From Lichenostomus cassidix (lineage: Eukaryota; Chordata; Aves; Passeriformes; Meliphagidae), in NCBI GenBank assembly GCA_008360975.2, contig CM039184.1, forward strand, positions 49,194,797 through 49,258,796: 64,000 bases of DNA, written 5' to 3'. Made by a program: the position numbers and the translations under genes. A model generated the notes under the pieces. That model made no database searches. It was given only the letters and a program-made list of their open reading frames with translations, and was not told the DNA's origin. Each line of letters opens with the position of its first letter. Within the stretch, counting starts at the first letter, position 1. Shown here in pieces: positions 24,359 through 35,865 of this stretch.

Positions 24359-26839
24359 TCATACTAAACAATTTCTGAAAAAAGTCATATGATACAACAC
24401 TGTTAAAAAATCACTTAATTAATATGTGCTAATAATATTGATTTAGGGAAATGTTGCTGGAAAAGATAGAAAATTGGAACTGTGTTGTGGGGATGATTTT
24501 TTTCCACTTTTTGCTAGTATGACCCTTAACTCAAATGATGCTTACCATCCTCTGGTGTGGTGATTTCTCTTCAATTTACTTGATGAAGGTGTACAAAACC
24601 CTTGGTCATCCTGATTCAGTCAAAGGACTGGTTCTTAGAAGACAAGAAATAATGGCATCAGACTCAGCAGATAGAATATTTTTGCAGACATTGTGCAAAA
24701 GGATGCACCTGAATGGATCAATTGATCCATCGTTTTGAGATACTGCCTGTTTCCATTATGGTTGTGAAAGACACCTTCAGTTTAAGAAAAGGTTGACATT
24801 ATTACAAGTCACATAATCTCAGTTCCAAATTCAGTGTTATGAGAATCACTTTGACTTGTTAAATTCATTTCAGAATAGAATAATAAGACAGGAATCCTAA
24901 TGCTCAGCAAACTGAAACCAAAAATAATTACCAAACTCCCTTGAACCAGATCATCTGAGAGTTGCTCTCACAAAAGCCTTTTCCTGTGGAGCAAAGTTGA
25001 AGGAAGGAAAGAAAACACAAGGTCATCCAAAGCTGTTTTTTCAATCTTTCAATAATTATGTTCTCAGACTTTCCTGGTTCATTCTGTGTAGTTTCAACTC
25101 TCAGTGACTGAATGACTGAAAATGAGAGAGAATAGAGAGAGCTGCAGCAGCAACCACAAATCAGTTCACAAGCCCATGTAAATTTTGCAGAATGCATGTG
25201 TAATACAGAAATGTTTAATAAAGTACTTTGTTAAAAACGAAATTGTCACTTTGATTTTTTTCAGTACCTTTCATTCACCATTACTTTGCTTCACAATTTC
25301 CTTTAATGGTATCTAAAACATACAAAATTATTGAGGCAGTCAGATTAACTGAAATATTTTCATTAGCCAAAAGCATTTTGTCATAACAAAGCCTCCCAAC
25401 TGACTTTCTGTGGTTGATTGTATTCTCAATTTGCCAGAATTTAAAATAGCTTTTTCAAACTTACGTGATTTTTTAGAAGTCACAAATGAGAGAAAATTAT
25501 GTCTTTGCTTGATTCAGTTCTACAGAGGGATGTTTATATTAAAAGTCATGTGAGCTGATGGGCTCCTGATGAGCTTTGGAAATTTACTGCTCAAGCTGCT
25601 GCTTGGTCTTGCTTAAGTTCCTGAAGTTTGGGGAGGTGCCTCTTTGGACCCAGGGTACAAGGTTCCACAAGGTTGGTGGAAGGGCAGGGATGCACTCTTG
25701 CACTGAGACCAGGTGGAGGCATCCCAGATGCCAGGGACCAGAACTGCAGCTCTGGCAATGCTCCTGTCTCTTGCCCAACCTGTGCTCCCCCTCCCCTCAT
25801 TTCTGCAGGTGATACATATGTCCCAAAAAGGAAGCCATTGTCCCTGCACACTGCTATGTGTAGAAACAGAATTAAACATGATTTTAACATTTTATTCTTA
25901 TTCCATAACTACTGGCTACACTTCCCACATCTGTGTCACCTGTCCAGAATGCTTTCATGTGCCTGGTCTCCCTGGCCTCCAGGTCCCTACTCAAGGTATC
26001 AGCTAGCACTGCAGTCATCAGGACACATACAGTGCATAGCAGATTAATTTTGTATCTGCAGATACAGAATAAGATGAAATTAATAGAAAAGGTAAAGTAG
26101 CTCACCATACCAGTAATGCCATCAGGTTATAGTACAGCTGATCTTTCATATGTTAAATGATCCAGGTCAGGCCACAGAAACATTTCAACAAGCACAGAGT
26201 TTATGGCCCTTGAGTACTTATCTTTAGAAGAAGCAACTGTGGATCTGAATGCATTTTGCAGTGCGCCTGCAATCTGCAGATGGAAGGGAGAATTGCAGAC
26301 ACTGTTAGGCACATAGGGCTCAATTTTAGTCTGCACATTACAAGGAAAAGCAGCTTTTTTGGGGGGGTGACTGCCCAGACACCCAGTGTTTGATTCTGCA
26401 CGAGTGAAGAGGCACCACCCAACTAAAGAGCAGAGCTGTGTACTTTGTGGTTCAAGGCCTCAAAGCGTTTCCTGTGCATTCATTGCAAAATAAGATAATC
26501 CAAGATTGGTGTAACATGCAGCTCTTGTCCCATTCATATCTATGTTCAGCGTATCTCTTCCTCTTCTGAATAAAATCTCCACTGACCAAAGAACCTGACA
26601 GCTTACTGGAACTGAGGCTGGAACCGTTTCTATTCATCTAGATTTCCTCTAACACCTGTAAAGTTACAGAAAGGTCAAAGTCTCCAAAAGGATATGGTAC
26701 TCTTCATACTGCCTCCTTTCCTTGGAGAAGAATGGGATGCAGCTATGACCTGGGTTTTTCGAATACCTATAATTGCAGTCACCTCTGTCTCATTTCCTTC
26801 TCTTTGCCTGGGCTTTCTCCTTTTCTGTCACAACCGTAG

Positions 26840-26975
26840 TGCAAAGCAGTGGATATAATTATGAGAAATATCCCCTTTGGAAAAGCAGAATCATGTTGCC
26901 CACAGACTGTCATAAGCACTGTCATGCTGGTGTCCTGCACTCCTTCCTTCTGTCTAAACATCCTGTGAAAGGCTT
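26840..26975 (+). other. Candidate internal exon, 136 bases
   Basis: A long pyrimidine tract (26785-26830, mostly C/T) ends in the acceptor CACAACCGTAG, and 136 bases later lies the donor CTT|GTAAGT. One frame is open from end to end, beginning QSSGYNYEKYPLWKSRI and including CHKHCHAGVLHSFLL; it reaches a stop only inside the donor. The other frames hit stops. The acceptor is good, while the donor lacks the usual AG before GT. I recognise no protein. Could be a real exon of an unknown or non-coding transcript, or chance. Confidence 0.25.
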
Positions 26976-27446
26976 GTAAGTTTGGGGAGCAAAGGGTGCA
27001 TGAGGATGTAACTGTCAAGAACCGTTCATTTGATCAAGTGCAGAGGCATGTGCATGCAATGATTAATTAGGAATGTATCTTAGCATGACAAAATGGTGTG
27101 GAAGCTCCTCTGATTGCAAAAATGCCTCAAAGAAAACTGTTTTAATTTATTGTAGGTTTTACAATGATGAATTGTGGTTCCTTTGTACAGGGTCCTCCCT
27201 GTTCAATTCTTCTCTGCTGAAAAGCATGCCTGAAGTTTGGCTTGATAAAGACAGGAAATTCTTCAGTAGAGTAAAATGTCCAGTGTCACTTGGTACCAGA
27301 TGATAGGAATGATGATAATTCTACTGCAAGTAATTAAATATGTCTTTTAACCAGCTGTTAATTTGTAGCCTGTGCAGGAAAAACTTTTAGTACATTGACT
27401 TGAAACAAAAGAGAGTCGAAACAAATGTGTACCAAAAGCTAAAAAA

Positions 27447-27596
27447 TGGACTAAGATCACAGAATATTCTGAGTTGAAAGGGATCCACAAGGATCATCAA
27501 GTCCAACCCTTATGTGAATGGCTCATACTAGGATTGGGCCCACAACCTCGGTGTTGTTAGCACGCTGCTCTAACCAACTGAACTAATCTCAGGGTC
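27447..27596 (-). mobile_element. tRNA-Ile/CR1 composite SINE (TguSINE1-like)
   Basis: Read on the minus strand, the 5' part follows tRNA-Ile closely: the A-box region TAGTTCAGTTGG is at 27574-27585, followed by TTAGAGC, GTGCTAACAAC and a decayed B box (GGCCCAATCC, 27531-27540). It then passes through GAGCCATTCAC into a CR1-type tail, GTTGGACTTGATGATCCTTG, ending near CAGAATATTCTGTGAT. This head-plus-tail order is that of the passerine SINE TguSINE1, which is moved by CR1 machinery. A 9-bp direct repeat AGCTAAAAA lies on both sides (27438-27446 and 27597-27605) and may be the target duplication. The element is near full length but diverged, so it is not recent. Confidence 0.88.
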
Positions 27597-27605
27597 AGCT
27601 AAAAA

Positions 27606-30410
27606 CATCAACTTTTTTTTTAAAGTTGTATCCTTACACTTCTGGCAGACCCTTAAATCCACAGAGGAAGAAATATAGCCTTAAACTTTGCTTAGGAAGC
27701 TGGAAACATACTGCTCTGTAGTACAAATATTTTTTTCAAGAGAGCACAGTAAACTCCTCAGATGGCTCGATTCTGCACTGTACAAATAAAGCTCACAATG
27801 CAAAAATAAAAAGAAGGTTCACAAGCCTAGTCTTCCTTTTCTTTTTCTCCATGACTTGTTGGGTGGTCTCAGAAATCATGTTCTTGAGTTTTTCCATCCA
27901 TAGCAGATGGAACAGGTTATTGAAACTTTAAGAAACAATTGTTTCTCTTTAAAATGATTGCTGAATACTTAAGTTGAGCAAGTAGGCTAGGAAACATGAC
28001 TGATTAAAAGGCAAAACACATTCAATTGTATTGATTAAAAAATTCCCGGTAAATTCATTGTCACAACTTTGTAAAGTGCAAAGTAAAGTAGTACATGAAA
28101 GGTCTACCAAAAGGTAATAAAATTAAATATTTTAGTCCTTTGACGTAAGAACAATAAAGGAGTATAAAACCTGATGATATCCCAGAAATAAAACACTTGT
28201 ACTTTTTAAGCCCAAACAAAAATTGGATCTTTTTTTAGATTATTGTTGTTTTTTTAAGATTTATGTCGTAAGACACAAATGTATTCCTGACTTGCCTGAA
28301 AATATTGAGAATGTTTTACTGAATTCAGTGAACAGCCTTAAGAAATATTTTTAGAGGAAAGAGTTTTTCCTGCATCTCTGCTTACGTATTACTGATCACA
28401 AAGCAGTGCCATACCTGAGTGGCGGCAGATTATGTACATCACAGGCAGAAGAAATATGCATGCTCAATGAAATTGAGGGTTCAGCTGCACTTGGGTGGTG
28501 GGGGCAGGGGGGAAAGTAATTTTCATCCATTACTCAGAACACTTCCACAGTTTACAGGGAGAAAAAATGTGGACTTCTATTCTCAGGGTATAAGCCAGTC
28601 TCTATCTACTGCCTTTTCCTCATGTCCTGCCAGTTCTGTACCTGTGGAGATGGGACAGGGGTGAGTTCCTGAACATTTTTTTCTCCTTTCCTGATGCTGA
28701 TAACTGGTGCACTGAGTGGTGCTGACTGGGCATAGCATGTCCAAGGCTCAGAGCTTATCCTGTTTTCTTGTTGCATGTGCACAGTGGTTAGATGAGAACA
28801 GTTTAAACTGTATTCAAAATTCTGTGTTTATTAGCCTGTAAAACAAACTTCATATCATCACTAGGCAGAGTGATAGACAGGCTCACACATGCATATTTTT
28901 GCTAGAGGAAGTACCTGTGACAACACAAAGAGAAACAGCTTAAGTTAAACACCATCTAGAGCAATGCACTTTCTCTGGCATTCATGATTTTCTATTGAGA
29001 AGAAGAATTCAAACAAATGGTAGTTCTACAGTGGACATTGGCCCAAACTTACACAATACTAATGCAACTTCTGAGCTATGTTAAGGCCAGTCAGTTCCTG
29101 ACATGATATAGGTGCTCAAGCAGGGAAGAGAGCACAGACACTTGTCTCCAGCCCTTCTGGTTAAACACAGCGTGAGTCCTGTGACTGATGGAGCACAAAG
29201 ACTGGAGACCTTGGAAGAAGCACAAGGAGATGGGTTGGAAAGGGATGGATCACTGTGGCTCCAAAGGCAATTCAGCTTTGGTACTCTCTAGCAGTTTAGC
29301 ACAACATCTCCCTGTGCCTACAGAAGGCCTGTATGCAGCCTCTGCAACCCCAAGAAAAGTCTGCCTGTCATGATATTCCATCAGTCTGCAGAACTAGGCA
29401 GAGTTTGGGTAGGAAAAGTCTCACACACTTTCTAGTCTTTCCTGTCTATTGTTGGTTTTCCATTACTCTGCTTCTGGATGCCCCTCAAAAACCACAAGAA
29501 CTTCCCTTCTTGTATGGTTTCATCACTTTTGCCTCAAAATGAAACTAACCAAAATGAAAAACAGCTGGATCAAAAAGAAATATAGTAAGAAAATAAGCAA
29601 ACAAATCCAAACCTTCAAAAATTAAGTTGATTTTAATTCTGTATTTGGTTTTGGCCAAACTGTGATTAATTTTTAGATCTTTTCCTTCCTGTCAGTTCAT
29701 ATGTTCTTTGCAAGAAGAATCACATTTGGTTTTAGTCTCCTACCAGTCCCTGATCTGTATTTCTGTTTTGTTGCTATTCAGCAACTGCTTTGCCACTATG
29801 TTCCTGCTTATGTCAAGAGACCATATTGCTGGTGATTTATGGCTTCAGCTCCAAGCTTTTGGTAAACACTTAGTAAAAAATATGTCTTGCTTCTTTTTAT
29901 TTAGGATCTGAAATACTTTTGTCACTTGGGTTGATGCCACACAAAGGGGGTTTTCTCAAAATCCTCTGAAGAGGTTTGTGCCTCTACTACCCCATTAACC
30001 ACGGTTTATGCTGTAAGGCAGGTAAAAGGACAATTCTAAAAATCTCACTTTAACTGAGGTGAATACAATCAATCAATAATTAACACTGTTCATGTCCACT
30101 AAGTCCAAATTGCTGCATACAGAATGTTTCTCTTGGCATATCACGCTCGTCAGCCCCATTGTCAACTTGAGCTGCCAGCCAGTGATAGCGACAGAGCTAT
30201 AGCAGATATTCTGCTGACTTTTGTATCTCGGGTGGCTACTAATTCTACAAAGTAATGACACAGGAATATCTCAGAGAAAACAAGAATTCCAGAGCAGGAC
30301 TGCTGGGACAGGCCTCTGGATAATTACTTTTAATACAGATTATTGAAAAGTAAACTGTTCTGTGCTAAAGGAAAGGTATTTTGGGGTGTGAAAGAGGAGG
30401 CAAATTACTA
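27606..30410. other. Unannotated non-coding DNA
   Basis: AT-rich and stop-dense at 27600-28400, with no repeat recognised. A G-rich potential quadruplex (GGGTGGTGGGGGCAGGGGGG) lies at 28493-28512. The rest shows only short chance ORFs. Confidence 0.5.
28493..28512 (+). other. Potential G-quadruplex motif
   Basis: Three closely spaced G runs, the last two long enough to supply four G-tracts. Structure is inferred from sequence only. Confidence 0.35.
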
Positions 30411-30416
30411 GGTGCA

Positions 30417-30424
30417 TATAAAGG
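30417..30424 (+). promoter_or_regulatory. TATA-like box upstream of the CpG island
   Basis: TATAAAGG lies about 30-40 bases before the island begins, a spacing that would put a start site near 30447. A TATA box beside a CpG island is less common than either alone, so it may be coincidental. Confidence 0.3.
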
Positions 30425-30449
30425 ACAGGGGGGCTGGGGAGTGGCAGTG

Positions 30450-30765
30450 GATTTTTCCGAAGGGAAGGCACAGCGCGGTGTGAAAGAGGCACATTCCGGG
30501 TGTGCGCGGTGCTGGGCCTCCCGAGGGCATCCCGCAATGCCCCGGCACAGGCCGCGCTCTGGCCCTGCCGGCAGGGAACCCGCGCTGTCCTCAGCCCTCG
30601 CCGCTGCTCAGCGCTGCCGCTTTATGCTTTAGCCTCTTTGTTTCCCTTGTCCTGCTGCCAGCAGGGCAGACAGTGCCGGCAGTCAAGGAGCAGCTGCCTG
30701 CCGGAGCTCGGAGGCTAGCGTCACACGGGCAGGGCTGCCGGGGCACGGCCAGCCAGCGAGGGGGT
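30450..30765 (+). promoter_or_regulatory. CpG island, candidate promoter and first exon
   Basis: About 26 CpG dinucleotides in roughly 300 bases at about two-thirds G+C, by hand count, giving an observed/expected ratio near 0.8. This is unlike anything else in the window, where CpG is scarce. In birds such islands mark promoters. A TATA-like box lies just upstream on the plus strand, and a usable 5' splice site (GGG|GTGAGG) lies near its end at about 30762. Several frames are open on both strands, as expected of GC-rich DNA, so no coding sequence is claimed. It may drive a plus-strand transcript, act as a distal alternative promoter, or be an orphan island inside a gene. Direction is uncertain. 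Confidence 0.55.
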
Positions 30766-31296
30766 GAGGTTAGGTGAAACATTAGCCACGTTCTCTTGGC
30801 TTCCCGCCAGGGCCTTGCAAATATTTCTTTATGTGCTGCTGATGCTGTGCTTGTTTGGGGTTTTTAAAGGTATGCTCTGACAGGATTTCACAACGAGCTG
30901 CCATTTTACGGTTCAAAACAGATGCGAGCTTATCACCCGTGGCAATGTGTGTCTCCATGAACCTCTTCCTCTCCCCTCCCTCGGGGCTTGCAGATCAGTC
31001 ATGCTCCAGGCAGATCAATCATGAGCACTGGGTAAGCAGCTAAAAATAGTGCAAGTCATAAACGTCTGGAAGCTGTAGATCATTTTGGGATTTGAAGAGT
31101 CAAATTTCGGTCGATACCAATGACTGTAGAATCTGGACAGTAGTAGATAAGGGGCAGATGTTCTAAGGTGATTAACATGACTTGCAGTCCCCTTCCTCAA
31201 TGCCTGTTGCCACATTGTGTATCCTCAGTTTCCCAGGTTGCAGGGAACAGGCAGATAGTCTTGACAGTTCATCAGGAGCAGAATTTCATCCTAGAC
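30766..31296 (+). other. CpG-island shore with a possible 38-base exon
   Basis: Some CpG persists to about 30950. A strong pyrimidine tract and acceptor (TCCCTCGGGGCTTGCAG, ending 30993) and the donor CTGG|GTAAGC bound 30994-31031. Within it CAGATCAGTCATG is repeated as CAGATCAATCATG. If the island is a plus-strand promoter, this could be a small second exon; the short length makes that tentative. Confidence 0.2.
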
Positions 31297-31450
31297 TCAG
31301 AAAAATAGTGTTGGAAGGTAGAATTAACTGAGCCTGTATCCTGCATCCTGACAGATGCCAATCAAACCAGTTCATAAAGACTCCACCAGTAACATGTGCC
31401 AGTGCTTCCTCGTGCTTTCTATTAGAAAGCTTCTCTTTATCCAGATGGGA
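31297..31450 (-). mobile_element. Ancient CR1-type LINE fragment
   Basis: On the plus strand the order is AATAGTGTTGGAAGG, then a diverged stretch, GACTCCACCAGTA, CCAGTGCTTCCTCGTGC and TTAGAAAGCTTCTC. This follows the reverse complement of the 3' region of CR1 elements (GTTGGAAGG, GATTCCACCACCTC, CCAGTGCTTCACCAC, GTGAAAAAGTTTTTCC). Similarity is patchy, so the copy is old and truncated. Confidence 0.5.
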
Positions 31451-34400
31451 GCATGGGCTTGGCTCTTTATCTTTCTGTCCAGCAGCATAAAGGTGGAGTG
31501 GCATGTTGCAACACTACTGGTGACTTGCAGAATGTCCTTAAGATAATACTTCCTCCAGGTCAGGGTGGGGATGATGAGAAGAAAACTTTGATAAAGCCTG
31601 GAGTGTAAATTCAAATGGCTGAAATACATCTTGTACCCATGATGAGCAACAGAGAGGTCAGAGAAGTGAGCAAATGCAGGCATGGACTTTCACATCTTAT
31701 GTAGGGTTGTATCTTAATTTTGTGCTGGCATTTGTAATATCATTGTCAAAGGAGACTAAGGCACTGAAGATGACTCTAATGAAGCTCTATTCTTTAAAGA
31801 AACAGGAGATTTGAGTACTTGGGAATCAAATATTTTGTTTAATCTGGACTGGCTCTTTGACAAATTTTGTTGGCTGAACAGTTATGCTAATTCTATGAAA
31901 ATGGGCAGAGGATTTTTTTTTTTTTTAATTTGTAAGAAATAGGTAATATTCTGACTACTTTCTAGGCAATTAGCACTGTTTTTGAGCTCATTTTCTTTTT
32001 GCATCTTCAGGAAGATACCATGCAAAGAGTAGCTTGAGAAGAAACACACATACACACACAGAGTGCTTACCAAGAGAGGTCACTGCAACATCCTCGGTGG
32101 ATGCATTTACAAAGTCATGAGACAACACACTCAAGGCTAGTCAGAGGAATCACAGAGGGGATCTCACACAGGACTCTAAACTCCAGAAGTGAAGAAAACT
32201 CTGCACTCAATCATGGGAATGATCTTAATATAATGAGGTATTTTTAAAAAGTCTATGTTTCTTCTTTTTTTGTGTGTGTGCATGTGCGTAAGAGAAAAAG
32301 GCAGACAATGTGTTTTGCCAGTTCTTTTAGATAGACAGAGAGTGATACCCTCTTCTGTAAGAACTCTCTCTGGCCTCTTGAGAGTAGAAAGTTTCCAGCT
32401 GGCCATCAGACTCTTAATTTCTAATGAATTTATTCTAGATCCTACGAGCCCACATCTGCACTCTTCTCTTGCTCAACAATTAGTTATGCAACCCAAGTAA
32501 AACATGGTATTAATTCCTGAATTTCCAAACTCTGTTCCTGGATTGAAGTCTTCTTGCCTGTCTCTCTCTCCCACTCCTGCTGGTCCTGGATTTCCTGTCT
32601 CAGGGTGGAGGAAGGCAATGCTGGAGATGCTTCATTTTGCTGCCACTGCTTACAGACCTGATGCTGAAGGATCATGAGTGAAGGGGAAGCAGAGCACAGC
32701 ATGACCCACTTTTCATTGACTGATATCCAGAATTAATAATCTCACATGTCCTTCTGCATAACATGGATCAAAGGGTTTCCCTGCATTTGTTCCTGTTTGA
32801 GCTATTGATTTTCTTTGCATAAACCAGCCAAGTTAAATTAAATTATGCTTAGTGATGAAGAATCTGCCCTCTGCTCCATGTAAATTGTTCCACCAGTTAA
32901 TTTCTCCTCTCTGCTGAAACCACATGCCTAATTTCTAAGGCAGATTGTCTAGACAGATGTGTGTGAGAGCCCACTCCAAAGTTTTGCTTCAAATACATGT
33001 ACTCCTAAATTACACCTATATGAGCCTTTCCCTTTGCTCTACTGAACAGCTTCAGCTTTTGGAAACTCTTGCTGTAAGACGCAATTTCTAGTCCTCAGTC
33101 ATTCAGTGAACTCTCATCTGGAACCTCTTGACTTGTATATGTGAGTCCAGGACACTTTTAAACTGAGATCAGTGACAGACTTTGTCCATAGCATGCAGAG
33201 TTCCCAAGTTCATGCACACAAGGATTCCTTGTGTTGAAGCAAACACTTCCTCCTGTTGGGTTATCTGCCCTGCCCTCCCTGCAGACTCACTGCTTCTAAG
33301 GGCTTCATTAACCTGTGAGTACGACCTGAAGGATTGTCTTTACTGAAGTTAATATGAAAAGTCTGTTGCCTATGTGCAGTTTTCCAAGCATGTCACATTG
33401 CTCCTACTCAGGGGCCTGTTTTCTTCTTAATTGACTGCGTCATCATTTCATGTGAATTTGGGTGTGTCCTTGCTCACTGAGCTATTCAGGCACTTCACAT
33501 CAGATAAAATACGTAAGAGGAATAGAAGCAAAGACCCTTCTGTCCCACCAGTGCTCCTGAGCCACAAGGCTGAATCACATCTCTTAGACTTACTTAAATT
33601 CTGTCTGCCTAGTAGAGAGATAACAGAGCTCTGGAGGAGAATCTGTAGCTCATCTCTCCTAATGAATGAACAAGTGCCAGATTTGCTAGGCATGACTAGC
33701 TACATTAGTGGCTTGTAGGCTAGTGTCAGCCCAGATGGCATTGTCACCTGATTGTTCCTAGAAGAGATAGGGAGTATCACTAGAGCTGTTCCTGTGGGGA
33801 GGTGTCAGGAGCCTTTCCAAATTACCATGTGAAACCTCCTTATCCTGCTGCAATGCAGACTAGATAGCAACCTCCATCCCCATCTCCCACGCTCTGGCTG
33901 CAGCAGTGGTCCCTGATGATGGATGAGGGTGGAGACAGCTCTTTGCTTCAGGGGATGCTGTCTGCTCCTGTGGGTTACGCCACCAGAATTAGGTTCCAGA
34001 GCTGATAAAAGTGAACTGCTGGTTAGTGTAGAAGGTATGGGACTCACCTACAAGACACAGGACCCTCTGTGGCATTCTGCATGAAATTCAGTGTGGAGGT
34101 GTATTCAGAGTGCATTGACTAGACTGACCCTTTCATGAGACCTTTGTACAAGGATTCCTAGTCTGGGGTTGCCACTAAGCTGTGAGCATGAAATAGGTAC
34201 TGAGAGGTCAGCATGTGTGAGATGGTGGTGAGTGTGGGCTGCATAGAAGCCCAGGAATGCTGAGATTTGATAGTGAGGTACCAAATGAGTTGGGGAAACA
34301 TCAGACTTGGTTGCAAGTGCCTCAAACAGTTTGAGTGTTCCTCCTCCTTTCCCCCTGCAGAAACCAGTATCCTTTACTGAATCTAACCATAGTGATTTTG

Positions 34401-35347
34401 ACTGCAGACCTCAAGTATTGTTTCCATCCACACTAGGGCTCTGCTTGTTCAGTTTTTCCACCACCTATTCCTATTCATCCACTTTTCATCACTGCAACCT
34501 TTAACCTCAGAATCGTCCTACTATTTCAGATCTTTGCTAAAGTTTATCTGGTTATGAACACAGGAAGTCAGGTTCTGATCTCATTTACTTCTGCAACCTT
34601 AATAGAGTTTCTCTGGACTTGTACTGATGCACAGGAGAATAGATCCTCCGCCCTACTGCGTATTTCCTAAGTGTTAACAGCATATTTGGCTCAGTACCGA
34701 ATGCAGACAACAAAAAGACTGATGCGTAATAGAGAGCTGTTTTCTCCCAGATGTTGCTGCCTGGGCCACTTGCATGGAGCACTGTAGTCATGGCAGGGTC
34801 TCCTTCCACGGTGCCCCTACACCTCCAAAATTAATGAGTTAATTTTTTCCTTTAAATACCCTGCTAACTTCTAGGTGTCTCGCTGACTTGCATGCAATCA
34901 GATTTAAACATCAACATGATGTTAATAGTTAACAATTATCACCAGGAGCTTCTCATTTCTTTTCCTTAGAAGATACAAAGAAGCCCAACGCCCACCTGTT
35001 CCTAAAGCCCTGTCATCAGTTTGAAGCAGATTCAGGTCATATGTTGGACCTTTATCAGTTATTATCACCTGCAATAGCCCCTGGCACAGGACTGCCCTAA
35101 AATATGCTTTCCCTGGAAGCCTTCCAGATTTCTCCAATTGCAATCTCCTCAGGAGCCAGAGAGAGCTTGTATTGTGCAAAACAAGAAATGGAAAAACAAA
35201 AACTGAGAGGATAAAAAGTAGCTCGAATGACTTAATTTCTGTTTTAATTCCAAGAATACATGAGGCCCCTGACATTTCCCACATACAGCTCCTTTCTCTG
35301 CAGCACAAAGAGGATATATTTTAAACAGTGCTGTTAAACGAATTATA
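31451..35347. other. Unannotated non-coding DNA
   Basis: Short runs of T (31913-31926) and AC (32047-32060), otherwise no repeat. The ORFs at 33431-33718 (plus) and 34922-35308 (minus) have no recognisable domain or splice context. Confidence 0.5.
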
Positions 35348-35865
35348 TGTTGCTACTGGATAATGGTCTGCTGCAGAGAGATAATTGTTGAGACAAAGCT
35401 GAGGTATTTATTGAAGATAAACATTGAGACAAAGCCAAGATGTTTATTTTCTAAGCACCAGACCGTAATGAAGACAAAACATATAATATCATTAGCATTA
35501 TTCCTAATGTGTTGGAAGCCTGAACATGCCCCATCACAAACTCTTGTTAACTCGGCAGTAGCAGAACTGGGACACAAATGAAAAATGTACCCAGGCTGAT
35601 CCAAGTACAGATGCCAGGGGGCAGCTCTGTTGGCTGTATCAGGGGCAATGCCCAAGTGTTGCCTCACTTGGCCTATGTCTGCCCTTACATAGCCCAGGGA
35701 GATGGCAGAAGTGCTGCTGCAGACCTGACTGCTCACAGGTGAAGCATCAGGAAGAATACATTTCTTTTTCATTGGTTCAATGAGAAAACAAAACATTTCC
35801 TGATTCTTCAGCTTCATTTGAGGTAATGAAGCCATGGGAGATATGACCAGCCTGTCATCAGATCA
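35348..35865 (-). mobile_element. Probable solo LTR
   Basis: Read on the minus strand the block runs TGATCTGATGACAGG ... CAGTAGCAACA, giving TG...CA ends, and has two AATAAA signals near its end (in AAAATAAACATC and CAATAAATACC). The flanks TTATA (35343-35347) and TTATT (35866-35870) match at four of five positions and may be a decayed target duplication. A 36-base imperfect tandem duplication (35388-35459) carries the two polyadenylation signals. The long minus-strand ORF here (35353-35835) is a by-product; it has no retroviral protein motif. Family not identified. Confidence 0.42.
35388..35459. repeat. 36-base imperfect tandem duplication
   Basis: Both units start TTGAGACAAAGC and include a TTTATT core; the second has diverged in its last third. 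Confidence 0.75.

Larger units (their letters stand above)
22861..26839. other. Unannotated non-coding DNA
   Basis: Contains a perfect (AG)n run at 23441-23457 and an A/C-rich low-complexity stretch at 24229-24358, which yields a Lys/Asn/Pro/Thr-rich chance ORF. 25570-25820 is somewhat GC-rich and open in several frames on both strands without coding signature. No transposon is recognised. Confidence 0.5.

Noticed and set aside
27531..27596. A functional tRNA-Ile gene
   Set aside because: The tRNA-like part is diverged, its B box is broken and it continues into a CR1 tail, so it is a SINE head.
35353..35835. Minus-strand ORF of 160 codons as a gene
   Set aside because: It lies almost exactly inside a probable LTR and shows no gag, protease, reverse-transcriptase or envelope motif.
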